A DNA stretch of 64,000 bases from Nectonema munidae (GCA_030549495.1 JAUIRK010000266.1:1-64000), one strand, 5' to 3'. Counted from the first letter of the stretch, positions 46,690-59,332 are shown. Notes: generated from the letters alone by a model not told the origin. Numbers and translations are program-made.

Positions 46690-47085
46690 ATATTGAAACA
46701 AATAAAAAGATATTAAGAAGGTACTTCTAAAATCATTGAGTAATAGGAGTTATTATCAAGAACTTTCAAACAAATAACACTGACTTAACATTCCATAAGA
46801 TGCTAAACCTGAAAATGGTGATACGTAACGTCCAAACTCACAAAAGTGAAAGAGTATATTTGGTACTGGACACGATTTTTCTTACGCTTGTCCATCTTTC
46901 ATTGATTAATTACTTTAATTATAGGCATGGGTTAACAGTATTTTCCCAAAAGCTTTGAAAAGTAGCGGCACCACTACACACTCTTATTTAGCCAAATACT
47001 TCAAAAATTATCCCTACGCTTTTTGCTAGACAAATTTTTTTTTAGGATTGAAAGGATACACAAATATAATCATCCGAAATACTCT
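46690..47085. other. AT-rich stretch, nothing recognised
   Basis: No J-domain signature (HPD) or other coding signal was seen here on either strand. Confidence 0.35.
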
Positions 47086-47089
47086 TTTA

Positions 47090-47500
47090 TTGGCGTGAAT
47101 TAGAAAAATTGCATAAAAAACTTCTAAATTTTGCACCAATCATAGCAAAGTCTTGACAAAAATGACCGATGAAAGTCACAATCTGATCCTAACGCAGGCG
47201 AATAGTCTCATATAGGCCTTCGTAAATTCTGCAAGATTGCTACATGACATAGACGACTCGTATCACTATATAGTCTACATACATACAAAAGGACATACCT
47301 TTTATACAGGTTAATTTATGCCTGTGAAAATATAATACTGGCTTGCATGTTAACCGGTGATGCACATACACACAAAAAGAAAATTATACAATTATATTTT
47401 TGTCTCCCTGAAGGATAATTAATCTTGAAACAATAAAAGCAATCTAACGGTGTCATGTGTCTCTATGGAAGCACTTTCTTTCAAATAATTAACCTTTTGT
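47090..47500. repeat. Dispersed repeat, copy 2 (partner at 34300-34800)
   Basis: Same block order as copy 1 (TTTGCACCAATCAT, CGCAGGCGAATAGTCTC, TGCAAGATTGCTAC, GACGACTCGTATCACTA, ACAATTATATTTTTGTC, GTCATGTGTCTCTATGG). An extra ~60 bp is present in the middle relative to copy 1. Confidence 0.65.
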
Positions 47501-48149
47501 ATTTTATGAAATTTATATTTATATAAATTATATTTTTCTAATTTCATTTTATAAATGAATGAGATTTTTTATGCTTAATTTTTTAATAAAACGTTGCATA
47601 TTTGTTATAATTTTTGATATATAAAATCAACAAAAACGGCCAAAATTCAAGACAATCACAATAACTTATAATGAAAAAATGGCTCTAGGCAAAAAAAATT
47701 TTATGCAGCATTTAAAATTATTTGTAATCCTTCACACATTAACATTAAATGGTGATTGTTTAAAATGTCCTGGAAGCATAGAACAAAAATGTTTTAAACC
47801 ATTCAGGTCCAATCTGGCACGGGCGTCCATAAGAATAAAAATTGTTCACTCAAGTTATATAAAAACTCATTGAAAAAGATAACACAATGTAACACAATTT
47901 TTGTTTCCAGGTTCTAATGGTGTTTTCCTATTTTCGTATGTTATACTAATTCTAAAAAACTTAACTTTTAAAGCTAAATTTCGGGTTTAGGATCAGAACA
48001 TCGATTTTTGATAGCTATTTTTACCTTTTTGATAAATAATATTTTAAAAATTATTTCATTATTTATATATATAATAGTGTTATATATTTCATTATATAAA
48101 AAAAGTAATTTTTATTAAAACTTTAAAAAAATTCAAAAATATGTTAATT

Positions 48150-49765
48150 TTCTAGTTTTTCTTCTATATTTCAAATTTGATTCTCTGCCTAAACTCCATG
48201 TATAATCTCCCATCATATTTTTATCACAATGACCCTGATATCTTCATTCAATCTCTTTTAAATCTTGATGAAATCTCTCTCCTTGTTCTTCAGAAAAGAA
48301 ATTCATGTTGTTTTTAAATCTTTGCAAATGAGAATTCAACCTGTGCATTTTTAATGACATTCTACAGCTTGGTAATTTTCTGCTCTTGGTTTACCCAAAA
48401 AACCTTCAACAGCTTTCATGCAAAACCAAGCCTCTTTTTCTGTTTCTGTAAGAAGATTTGAAAAATCATCGAAATTAAAATCCTCTTAATTTGTGGTCCA
48501 ATAAAAATACCACCTTTAATTTTTGCTTCAGATAGTTTGGGAAAAAATTAAGTAGATACTTAAAAGCTAGTGAACTTTGACTTAAAGCCTTCACAAACTA
48601 CTTCATTAAGCCTAATTTGATGTGAAGAGGAGGCATCAAAACATTTTTAGGATCAATTAATGGATTCCACATGATGTTTCTTTGACCCACAACAAAAGTT
48701 TCTCTTTGTTCCCAAAACTTTTTTTATAGTGGTCAGTAGTAGCCCTGCTGTCCCAAAGACAAGGAAAGCACTGGTACTTTATAAACCCGCCTTGTAATCC
48801 AGAAAGGAACGCAATTATCTTAAAATCGCTAATGATTTCCCAATTGTACTTATGATATTGTAATGATTCTAAAAGAATTTTGATACTATAATAATCTTCT
48901 TTTAGGTATACAGAATGAGTTAGAAGTATCGTTGGGAGTTTGTTTTGATTATGAAGAAAAACTGTTTTCAAACTTGTAGTGGGAACTGTCTATAAAAAGT
49001 CTCCATTCATAGCAATCAAAATTTACGCCAATCGAAAAAAAGTCCTCTTACATCATGACAAAAACAAAGATCATTTTTAATTGTATAAAAATCAGAAAAA
49101 GGCTTATGCCTAGATCGTTGGCTTGTGATCCGAACTTGTTCTTTGACTAAATTCTATTGCTTCATTCTAGAAAGAAATATTTCTGCATTTGTTTTAGTAA
49201 GACCAATGTCATTTATCAAGTCATTTATTTCATTCTGATTTGGAAAATATGGCGTTTTATCGTTTTTATCAGGTATATATTCGTCATCTTCTAAACTCGT
49301 TAGTTCTTCGCTATCGTCGTCATTTTTTTCTTGATAAGATTTATTCAATATCGGTACAGGATACTGAGAGCAATGTGGAATAGATGCTCGTGATGATGGT
49401 ATGTCTGGATACTCTATTGCTGTTGGTTTTTTTCCTCTTCGTTTTTTACTCACATCCACCAAACAAAAAAAACAGTTTGTTGAGTGATCTGTTGGTTCAA
49501 ACCATACACGAGGAAAAGAGAATTTCATGGATCTACTTTCACCACGAAGCCAGCCTTCAGGAGTTTTCTTACAATTTTGACAACAATAATGTGGAGCCCA
49601 AGGTTTATTCTGATCCGCCACGTGAATTCCAAAATATTTATAGTAGGCTTCGCAGACTTTTAAAGAAGACTTTAAGTGAAACTTTTTTCCTCTTTTTGCT
49701 ATGAAATCACCACATATAAAACAAAAAGAATCTGTTTTATCCTTACATGCTCTTGAATTCATTTT
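48150..49765 (-). mobile_element. Multicopy transposase-like gene, broken
   Basis: The minus strand from 49762 encodes about 200 residues: DSFCFICGDFIAKRGKKFHL, KVCEAYYKYFGIHVADQNKP, WAPHYCCQNCKK, RESRSMKFSFPRVWFEPTDH, NCFFCLVD, IEYPDIPSSRASIPHC, NQNEINDLINDIGLTKTNAE IFLSRMK. It continues in broken frames with WRLFIDSS, LHNQNKLPTILLTHSVYLKE, FLSGLQGGFIKYQCFPCLWD SRA, and a degraded EEQGERFHQDL...RYQG near 48290-48200. I know this combination as a highly repeated arthropod ORF family with Cys-pair zinc motifs; I cannot name its superfamily. It has at least one stop after SRMKQ and frame changes in the second half. Confidence 0.75.
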
Positions 49766-49769
49766 ATAA

Positions 49770-51000
49770 CGAGTTGGAATTGTTTAAAAAATTTAATCTA
49801 AATAAAAATGTGAAAACATGGTAAAAACACGCAAGGAATTATAATATACAATATATCACAAAAAAATTGACAAGAGAATTTAATATAAAAATTAAATTTA
49901 TTTTACTTATTTAAAAATAAGACATAAATGAGTGCCATACAACTAATTGATTAAATGGAAAAAAATAAGTATATAAAAAATATGTGTAAAATATCTTGTA
50001 ATTTTCTCAAACCCAAAATTTTTATTTAAATATTTATTTTTTTACAAGCTAATAAAACTAAACAATTAAAAAAAAAAACTAAAAGTTGGGAACAAAAAAA
50101 AAATTTGTTACATAGTGTAATCAGACGATTAATTTTCGTAAACCAATGCTTGAAAGTATTAAAGTGTTTCTCAGCCTATGTTTCCATCGCTCCCAAAAAG
50201 AAACACTTCTAATACTTTCTAAATCGCACCATATCGTCAGAAAGGTTTAGACAATTCGGCCTTTTGAGTAGTAGTGTGTTGGGGCCGAAATGTTATGAGG
50301 CTGAATTGATCTGATTACGCCAGAAAAATAACAAATAAAATTTTAAATCAATGGAAAGAAAAAATATCAAATCATACTTAAAAAATATAGAGAATATTCA
50401 TATTATTGTTGAGATTATTCTAACTTTACTTATAATATATGTGTCACGCCCAATATATTCTTGTCCATCAGAATCTTATTTTCGCAGAGAAATTAGCGAT
50501 TAGCCCAACTATGAGCAGCCGTGGAATGGATCATGATGATGTTTATGATTATAATGTGATCATCTGAATGATGATGTTCAGTTTAATATTGATGAAGGGA
50601 TGATGATGAAGCTGTATTATAACCATGTAAAATGATGATCGATAATCAAAATAAGTAATTGAAAAGAAGAGTATGCGTGTAAGGAAACTTAAAGAATATA
50701 AGGCATTTTAGTACACAAAAACAATTCACCACAACAACAAAGTAAATAATAATAATAGAAATACAATATCACTAAAGCTTGTGTGTTCACGTAGTGTAGG
50801 AGCGAATACACCACACTTACATACACCGAGATAGAGAGAGGAGAGAAAAGGGAAACTAAATCTGAAACTAAATCTGTGCTCAAAGAGAGAATATATAAAG
50901 CTTGAAGATTGATGATGTGAGTGTGTACAAATTAATTGATATTTTATAGCACGCAACAAGTGCAAAAGTTGCAAACAGAGCAACCACATTCACTTCCTTA
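49770..51000. other. Intergenic stretch with a small inverted repeat and ATG-rich simple sequence
   Basis: GAAAGTATTAAAGTGTTTCT at 50153 and AAGAAACACTTCTAATACTT at 50200 form an imperfect inverted repeat around a ~28-bp loop. 50530-50640 is rich in GATGATGAT. No gene is recognised; predicted frames on the minus strand here have no domain. Confidence 0.4.
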
Positions 51001-51005
51001 CAAAA

Positions 51006-51132
51006 GAGGAGGGAGGGAGGGAGGGAGGGAGGGAGGGAGGGAGGGAGGGAGGGAGGGAGGGAGGGAGGGAGGGAGGGAGGGAGGGAGGGAGGGAGGGAGG
51101 GAGGGAGGGAGGGAGGGAGGGAGGGAGGGAGG
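51006..51132. repeat. (GGGA)n microsatellite, about 31 units
   Basis: An almost perfect GAGG/GGGA tetranucleotide run of about 125 bp, all purine on the plus strand. It could form G-quadruplex or triplex structures and is read through by an artefactual GREGGREGG frame. Confidence 0.97.
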
Positions 51133-51289
51133 AAAGAAAAACTAAATAAAATTTGTCATGGATATGGATTCGAATTTAATAATAAAAAATAATCTGCAAT
51201 AAACTTTAATTCCTAATGGTGGGTAGACAGACAAGTGTGCATACTGTGGATTTTAATTAAGATAATTTGTTATTTTGTTCGACTTTTCT

Positions 51290-52015
51290 TCTTCTTAGCA
51301 TAATATCCCCAAATTGAGAGTCTGAGGAATGATCCCAAGTCTTGATTTTTCCTATCTTCCGCACATATTCCATTAGACCAATTTTCTTCGGTTTTTCGTT
51401 CATTTTGCCTTTGAATTTTCGGAAGGTCGACCTCTTCTTCTCTTCCCAATAAAAGAATGTTCCATTATTGTGCGCAAAGCATCGCTCTTCTCTTTTCTCA
51501 TATCAGTGATTTTTGCTTCGTTCAATCAAACGTATCACATTAGTTTTAAAGGTACTTCTTATCGCTTCATTGCTAATTTTGTCCTGACACTCTTAATTTC
51601 TTTCATAATAAACCCATTTTAGACGATACATTCTTCCTTTCATCTTTTTCTTCAAACTCCAACATTTAGCTCCATTGTCATCAAGGATCTAATGATTGGT
51701 GTGTAAATTTTAGCCTTCAATTTAATTATTATTTGTTTACTAGTTTATCTTCTTTCCACTTGTTCCAAAAGAAGTTTATTCTTGCTTTTATCTCTTTTTC
51801 AGTCTCCATCCACTACAATTAAAGAGCCAAGATACTTAAAGTGTTTCCCATGTTTTAGCTCTTTTTCATGAATATCCTTGATTTTAAGCATCTAATTTCC
51901 ATTCCTATTTCAAATCATTGTTTCATCTCTTCAAAGTTCACGTTTATCCCTACTTTTTCAAAGCTGTGTCATAGGACAATTCTATTTTGTATATATTTCG
52001 CACTATTAGCCATTT
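51290..52015 (-). mobile_element. LINE reverse-transcriptase C-terminal relic
   Basis: Minus-strand broken frames contain VNFEEMK, LKIKDIHEKELKHGKHFKYL GSLIVVDGD, NKLLLEQVERR, LKAKIYTPIIR and, nearer 51300, KISNEAIRS...RCFAH, KGKMNEKPKKIGLMEYVRKI. These follow the order of the region after the RT catalytic core in LINEs ('...V..FKYLGS.I..DG......RI..A......K.......R......R.RW.GH......GRP..+W.D.I'). Many stops and shifts; an old copy of a family related to 43600-44045. Confidence 0.65.
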
Positions 52016-52021
52016 AGTTTG

Positions 52022-52307
52022 TATTATTGAATAAATGATACCATTTTTAGTTTGAGTGTGTCCATTTTTGTTTAAGTTCATCCTTTTTCAATTGAGTTTA
52101 ATCAAAAGGATCATCACTTAAATTTACTTAAATATCACACTTTAAGTAAAAAAAACGTAACTTGAAAAATGACGAACAAAATTTCGTAAAAAAAGGAAAT
52201 TAAATTGGAAAAGTACGAACTAAAATTAAAGAAGGAACAATTTAAATTGAAAAAAGACAAACTTAAATTGAAAAAGAGAAAATTTAAAGTCAAATGGTAT
52301 TTATTTT
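52022..52307. mobile_element. MITE-like inverted-repeat element
   Basis: AATAAATGATACCATTTTTA at the left and CAAATGGTATTTATTTTA at the right are inverted repeats. The next inner blocks (TTTTGTTTAAGTTCATCC, TTTTTCAATTGAG against CAAACTTAAATTGAAAAA) also pair. About 285 bp, noncoding, with internal AAATTGAAAAA.GA repeats. It lies directly beside the LINE relic. Confidence 0.65.
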
Positions 52308-52690
52308 AATGATACACATTAACTGAATAACAAATCTAATGAAAAAAAAAATCTAAATAACTGTTTGATGCTGAAAAACTCTACTTTGAAAATGGCTGAA
52401 TAATTATTTTAAATAAAGATTTATAATTATTTGGAATTGTTTTACATTTTATGATTAGTATTTGATTCACGGTCTCGAAAATGATCTCTTTATCTCTACG
52501 ATCCTAAAAATGAAGACAAACAGTAAAAATAACATGATTCAAAAATCTTAAAAACATGCATAAATAAATTTGAAGCTTTGCTAAAATATAGTATAAGAAA
52601 GAAATATGAAAACCCATCAACTCAAAGAAGAGATGGATACTCAGAGTAATTTTATTTCATTAAATAACAACCTAATTAAAAAAAATTACT

Positions 52691-52806
52691 TTAACTCTTT
52701 CATGGATTGGTTTTCTATCATTTGCTTTCGTTCTCAATAAGTTTTTAAATAACTTTAGAAGACGATTTTTTAGGACACTAGTGTCCCATTTTGCCTGAAA
52801 GGGTTA
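52691..52806. mobile_element. piggyBac-like MITE, copy 3
   Basis: TTAACTCTTTCATGGATTGG at the left, CCTGAAAGGGTTA at the right, with the central palindrome GGACACTAGTGTCC. Same architecture as the copies at 18750 and 30302 but more diverged. Confidence 0.55.
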
Positions 52807-53725
52807 TTAGCAAAACTTTTTAATTTTATAAAAAAAAAGTTTCACGATTTTTTTGAAAAAAATCCATTCCAAATGTAAAAGTCTTGAAATATCATGAGAA
52901 GTATGATGAGTAAATGAAAAAAGAGTAAAATTAACTCTTTTAACATTTGATACCAAAAAATCAGATGATATTAAGCCTGTTTGACGATATATCTGCCTTG
53001 TATATAAGCGTAACGGCTAAGCTTATATGCATTATAATAATTTGGATAGAAAAAGCAATATATTTAATATATGTTTGTAAAAAAGATAATTCTCAAATAA
53101 TGTCTCACTACATTACAGTTTTGAAAGTTTTCTCCACTTATATGCATATTGTGAATATTACAAGAGAATTTATTTCAGTACAGATGTTATATTTATTTGA
53201 ACGGAATTTATATCATTTGAATAATTTTACCCAGAAAAGTTACAATTTTAAAACTTATATGAAAAAGAAAATAAATCATTATAATTAATTACATGACTAC
53301 TGAAAGTATTTTGCAAAACCTTCTCTCTGTTTCTATATAGTAAAAAAACAACTTAAAGGCATTAAAATAATAATTAGATGCATATTCTACTTAATGCCTA
53401 TTGATTGAAATTTCAAAAACTTAATGGCTTTTAATTGGTTTGCTAATTTTAAATTTTTATTATTTTATATATTACATAATGCATATGAATATTTCTTCGA
53501 ATATATCATATATCGAAGGATAAAATAGTCAATATGTTTGGATATATGATGGCCCATATATGGGTATTCAGCTATAGGTTAATCTGATTACCACTGCAAT
53601 TTGATTTAAAAATCATAGAAATCGTCTAAGATGACATTTGGATCCAAACTGTTAAATAAGCTTCACAACAGCTTACAAAAGAAATCACTTTAAAAATAAA
53701 ATTTAAAAAGGGAAAAAATACAAAC

Positions 53726-53789
53726 CTGATGAACTCGATTTCTTTTCAATATTTTTTCATTGGAAACGATTTTTGATTTTTCCGGTGGC
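53726..53789 (-). CDS. Candidate orphan exon with good splice sites
   Basis: Acceptor CTACTATTTAG and donor CATCAG|GTTTGT bound 64 bp reading PPEKSKIVSNEKILKRNRVH Q after one split base. VSNEK is faintly like helix IV of a J domain (LSNEEKR), and the position upstream of the DNAJC16 linker exon is suggestive, but no other J-domain part was found. A second possible short exon, 52503-52446 (DRRDKEIIFETVNQ), follows in compatible phase. Either could be chance. Confidence 0.25.
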
Positions 53790-53799
53790 CTAAATAGTA

Positions 53800-54655
53800 G
53801 AAAATAAAAATGAGACTTCACTTGTTTACAGAAATTAGAAAAGGTAGAGTAAAATCCATATATTCAATTTTAAAAATATCATAGCATATTTCTTTTAAGG
53901 ATGATGAATTGGAAGATTTAGTGATTGACTATCACTACACCATTTATGAAGATTCAACTCGGACTCTGACTTCATAATTGTTAGTTTCCATAGGTGAGGG
54001 TAATGATCTATTGGATGTTTTAATCGGGAAAGTACATGTGAACCTCATTCTGAGATTTTTATTTATAGGAAAAAAATTGCTCTTGAAAAAGCAGAAGTCT
54101 TAAGCCATCATACAGAAAAGCAACGAAAAAATTCGACAAATATTAGAGCCAGAATCGTCTCCACTATGTTGTAGTACTTTTACCAAAGTGTCTTCCTATG
54201 CATGCCATTCTATTCGGTCTTCAGAAGAACGAGATATTTTTGACGTTGGAACAACAAATAAACAACAGGCCCGAACAAAGGACTAGACAAAGTTCTAGAT
54301 CCTATTATAAAACCTTTGTTAGAGTGCTAGAATAAGGCGACTTGTTATCTCTATCGTTTTAACAATACAAGAATATTCAAATCTGAAGAGACATTGGTGA
54401 CTATTAGTCTCAATAACTGGCCAAAAGCAATAGTGAGTGATAAATCCTCTATTAATGGGGTTTGTATTAGTGACTGTCTCTCTCAAACAAAAATGTCGCG
54501 TAACATGTTCTATTCATTAAATTTTGGACAATATTGAGCGTTTTCGTCAAAAAAATGTACCAGTTGAAAATGTTGCTACAGAAAGATATAATATTTTTTA
54601 AATGTGAGATACCATATTCAGAGCATAAGAGTGTTCATTCATCAAATTAGGATAA
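53800..54655. other. Stretch without recognised gene
   Basis: Slightly less AT-biased than its surroundings, frames short and broken, no motif recognised. Confidence 0.35.
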
Positions 54656-54659
54656 ATCA

Positions 54660-54890
54660 AATAAATTCATCAAGCTCGTGCTAGCTATAAGCCCTACTTT
54701 CAAACGAAATGCATGAGGTTGTGAAAAGACATTACTCTACATATTATTTGTTTCAAGATCTTATAAATAATTTATAAAATTTCTGGATCAAATATTTATT
54801 CAAGATATTAGCGATTAAATAGAAATATAATAAACTCAATCAGATGTGTGTAGAAACAATAGAGGGCATGAATTATCAATATCCTTTGTA
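54660..54890 (+). mobile_element. hAT-like fragment, partner of 43400-43575
   Basis: Shares CTCGTG.TAGCTATAA.CCCTACTTTCA and, after an extra ~90 bp, AAACTCAATC...GATG.GTGTA...AATAG.GG.CATGAA. Frames are lost. Confidence 0.45.
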
Positions 54891-54894
54891 ATTA

Positions 54895-56085
54895 TAAGGA
54901 TTTTTTCTCTTGTTGAAAAGGAATAATAAATGTTAGAAAAGTGTAATTTCGTGTAATAATGCCGGTGCGTTCAGAGAAACAAAAATGCTTTGATAAATTT
55001 TTAAAATTATAAAAAAAAATTCACTTTCTACTCTTTCAAAAATTATGACGATATAATCCCTGATTCTTATTCATTTCTACTGCTAGGGGTTTAGGAAAAT
55101 TGCCAATTACTGATAGACAAGGTGACAATGATTTTTGGTTCAATTCCTTATTCTAGATGAATACATTCATGGATGCCATAATAATAATGAAAAAAATAGG
55201 TTAATTAAAATAATTACCACAAGGTATTTCTCAAATCCTTTATATTAGTTGCCTTAACACTATTAGATGAGGAGGAATTTAAAGTTAGTTGAGTTAGAGA
55301 ATTGAAAATTGTCCAAAAATAGCTGATAAAGAAAATATAATTTCTTGCAAACATCTTTTACCTCTAAAAATAAAAATTATGAAATAACTTTATGGTCAAA
55401 TGATTGAATAAAAATACATTTTGCACCAATTTATTGTAAATACTTTAAAAATATTATGTTAAAACATAACATAACATTTTTCTTTTAAGAAAAACTTTAG
55501 GAAACATAAAAAAGTATGGCTAAAATAAATAATCTTGAAAGTTTTTATAAAAAAATTTAATCATGGACATTTTAGAGTGTAATAATACACAAAAATAAAA
55601 TATATTTTAAAAAACAAAAAAAAAATTTTCGATATTTTTAATATCTAAAAAATTTTTATGTAATATATTTCAATCTAAAAAGATGGGACTATCAAATTTA
55701 CTAAAATTATCAGTAAATAGAGAAAATATGATTTATTATTAAAAGGCAAAAATAAAAGCATTTATTAGCATGAAATTGTTGGTAATGGAAGTATGAGTCT
55801 TCAAAAATAGAAATAAATCATTTGATAGATGAACGGATAATATTTGAGAAACGTATTCTGACAAAGTGATAGTTTTGCATCTAATGAGATGGTAGAACAT
55901 CTTTTGAGCAAAAGTTTACCTTATTATATATTTATTAATTAAAACTAATATTTTTCACAAAAACCTTTAAGAATTTTCTTCTACTCACACATACTCGTTC
56001 ATATTTTTACACCTTACGATACAAAAATGATTTAGCAACATATAATATAAATAACTAAAATCTAAAAATCACGTTTTCATACTGC
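54895..56085. other. AT-rich stretch, nothing recognised
   Basis: Very AT-rich, no supported feature. Confidence 0.4.
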
Positions 56086-56089
56086 TACA

Positions 56090-57900
56090 ATTGTCTTAAA
56101 TTCCACCACTCCACTGATAAAATTAAACTTCTAATTAACTTAATTATTATAGATTACGCTTAATTGGGTAAACGAGAGGGCTCTTTAATTGAATAGAACT
56201 CGCTAATTATTATGAAAAACAATCTTTTACAAGTACGTACCCTTTCGGTATTCAACTGGTATTTATAATAGGTATTAAACCAATTAAAAACCTGTCTGAA
56301 GATTACCAATAATTACCTTGATTACAATTTTACATATTAATCTCAACCAGTATTCTACAAATTTGGGCAACTCTATATAACACCATATTCTCAACAGTTT
56401 ATGACATAGTATTCTTTTACCAATCTTACATATCTAATTCACAACACCCTTCATACTAGGTTCATTATTCAATCCTTCAAATTTCACTTCAATCTTAGTA
56501 TTCAGGATATATCTTTTATGAAATCTTCAGCGAATTTCAACAACCTCCATACCATTTTCTTCTCAGAACTTTATTTTTACTATTACGTTTTCCCAAAACC
56601 TTCTCTATTCTTTTTTCAACTCTACTCTCTATTTTCTAACACTAAATCTATATGTGATGAGTTCATATACTCTTTAAACCTTACAACCCCATACATAACA
56701 ACCATTTTATATTACAGAGTGAAATTATCTAAAACATACTGAAATGCTCAATCCTATCATTCAGATCACAAGGAAAACATTCGTGGCGTCCAAATATCAT
56801 CTTTCCTTGCTTCTCATAATCTATCCATTTATAAGACTAAAAAAGACTATATTTCTCTAAATTGTTGTAAATGGATTTATCCTATCTCACATCATCTCAC
56901 CATAACATAAAAATTTAGACAAACCTAATTATTAACTGACACATATCAGACACATAATCTGTTTTAATCCTTTATTACTTTACATTCCAAATAGACTTTA
57001 CAACTATTTTTAACAAAAACCATTTTTAACATAATTTCAAAAATTTATTTCACGCCTTCTGATAACTACAATTATTTAAATTTTGCCAATTATATAGATG
57101 AGAATGCACTCTTTCTTAATGATATTATCTCTTCTTGTAACACGTTCCACTAAATCTAATCATTTCTTAGAAAGACAAAACGTTTAATTAGGGTAACACA
57201 ATCTTTGTTTCATCAAACATAGACTCCAACACGTTTTAAAATCTTCAAGAAAATTTCTATCACTATAAAACCGCAAATACTATTCTAACATTCGGAAACA
57301 ATACCTCATCTCCATTAAAAAAAAGATTTCTATATCAGTTTCACCTCCTCTAAATCTAACAATCCCTGAAAAACTATTAATGAGATTTTTAAACCCAATA
57401 AAATCTTGTACTGTCCTTAACGGCTTTTCCCACTAATCTTCAAAATGCCCAAGTACTTTCAAAATAACCATATCTATTGCCAATCCTATTTTGCATGCCA
57501 TCACCATAAAATAACCTAATTTATTTACAACTTTTCTCAGTTCATCAAAACATATAACAATCTTTTTATCTTCTTTATGGTGATTTAATTTCTCTTTACA
57601 ACGCATATCTAGAACAATCTCCCTTCCACTTTATATAGAAAACTGTGTAATTATTATTTCTCCAATAACTTCACAAATACCCTTCACTATCTTTTCTATC
57701 ATAAGAAAATCTTGTAAAATATTTTACATAAAAAACTCAGCCACTATACCTCCTGTCTCATTCAAATAAATCCGTCGCAGTTTGCGTACCTTTCTCATCT
57801 TAACACAGAAATAGCTCTGTCAAGATATAACAACTAGTGATAATTCTATAACTTCTTCCAAAGTATCCAAGGTTTTATTCTTTCACGTAAATTTAACCTT
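56090..57900 (-). mobile_element. Fossil retroelement, probably Ty3/Gypsy-like pol
   Basis: The whole 1.8 kb is G-poor on the plus strand, so its minus strand is G-rich and C-poor, with sharp edges. Around 57560-57380 the minus strand shows a phrase like the end of a Ty3/Gypsy reverse transcriptase (a 'KPLRTVQDFIGF' type segment followed by 'NSFSGI'). No terminal repeats were identified. It is an old copy, broken many times, with no intact part. The family call is tentative. Confidence 0.4.
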
Positions 57901-58068
57901 TGACCATTTTTATTTTAATTTGTTCTATTGAGCAAATTTTTGATACGCAATGGAGAAACATTTAATTTTAAAGGCTATAAATAGATGATCAAAATCAAAG
58001 TGTATGCTCAAGATACAAAAATTCGATATATTCTTATGACTGATGAATGAAGAAATAGACAGTTCACT

Positions 58069-58428
58069 GTGAAAGAAGTAAATACTATTGTTGCACTTAG
58101 TGTTAGCGGATGGGATTTTTCAAATAATCTGTTATTTAAAGTTTATAAAAGTAGAAAAATTGCAAGAACTTCAAGGCTTATGATTCATTCAAGTGTTTGG
58201 GAAAGAGAAGTTAAAAAGAGGGAAGATTATATGATTATGCATGTTTTGCTAATTTTTCAAGACAAGGATGATCAAAACTTTTTAAACCAACACCTTAACC
58301 TTAAAACATACATAGACATGGGTATTCTTGCCGAGAATATTGTTCAAATTTTCCTAAAATATTTTGTGCATTCTTCTTACAATTTCGCATTTGATACCAA
58401 TTTTTGGTGCCCTACCAACCATAAATAA
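58069..58428 (+). CDS. Unrecognised 119-codon frame
   Basis: Open from 58069 to a stop at 58426. The sequence is lysine- and phenylalanine-rich (KEVNTIVALSVSGWDFSNNL, SSVWEREVKKREDYMIMHVL) with no signal peptide, membrane segment or motif I recognise. Upstream, the same frame is closed. In this setting it is more likely transposon-derived than a host gene. It may also be chance. Confidence 0.2.
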   Translation: MKEVNTIVALSVSGWDFSNNLLFKVYKSRKIARTSRLMIHSSVWEREVKKREDYMIMHVLLIFQDKDDQNFLNQHLNLKTYIDMGILAENIVQIFLKYFVHSSYNFAFDTNFWCPTNHK

Positions 58429-58439
58429 TGACAAAGACT

Positions 58440-59330
58440 TTCCAAAACAGCTAAAATATTTAAGAGAAGCCAGCTACAAGATGATATTAACAGGTACATG
58501 GACATAAAAATTTTCATATATGGAAGATTAATTATTGTAAGAAAAAAATGTCAAGAATTTTTAGATTTTAATAGAAACAATTTTTGAATAAAATTCGAAA
58601 TCTAAAAAGAAACAATGAATCTCCAAAAAATCCAAACTATTTAATCATTTCCAATAATTAAATAATTTGGTTAAATTTAATAAACCTTCCGTTCACGGAC
58701 AATTTTGATATAGCGTAGTTCACGGACATATGGCATTTTACTCCATGTATGAATACGAAGTAAATTACCTTAGAATATCCCTCTAATACAAAAACTTAAA
58801 TTCTTAGGGCATTTTAGAGCTGTAAAAAAATATATTGAATATTATATTTTGTTTTTTTAGTGCACATATTGCCTTAAGATAATTTTATAAAATGATATCA
58901 AATGAGGATTGGCACATATGTGGGCATGACAGTGAAAAATGACAAAATGTACTAAAAAATGGTTACAACATAAAACCAGTGAGGATTATCGTTATATCAC
59001 GACGCTGTTATATTTGTGCTGATACAATAAAAATTTGGGAACGTTTTAGAAATTAGCTGAAGCAATAAAAAATTTCGGAACGTTTTTGAACTTTCCATTT
59101 ATTGAAAATGTTTTTGTAATTGGTTGTTTTTTCTCTGAATTGGCAATATATATCATAATATGTATTGCATACGCATATTTCAAACCTCTTATAAAAATAT
59201 TAGATGTACGCAGTATATAGTGTTTGTGACCTTGAAGGTATAGATGTGGCACGCTTATGTTGTTTATCGATTCATTTCACAAATATATAAATTTCAATAT
59301 TCATTTGCTTTCATTTTCTTCGTTCATTTT
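58440..59330. other. Spacer with short local duplications
   Basis: CAATAAAAA.TT.GG.AACGTTTT occurs at about 59025 and 59063; TTCACGGACA occurs at 58692 and 58730. No gene is seen. Confidence 0.35.
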
Positions 59331-59332
59331 CA

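Noticed and set aside
49384-49704. Plus-strand 106-codon frame
   Set aside because: Antisense shadow of the Cys-rich transposase-like gene.
50936-51145. Open frame of repeated GREGGREGG
   Set aside because: Pure translation of the GGGA microsatellite.
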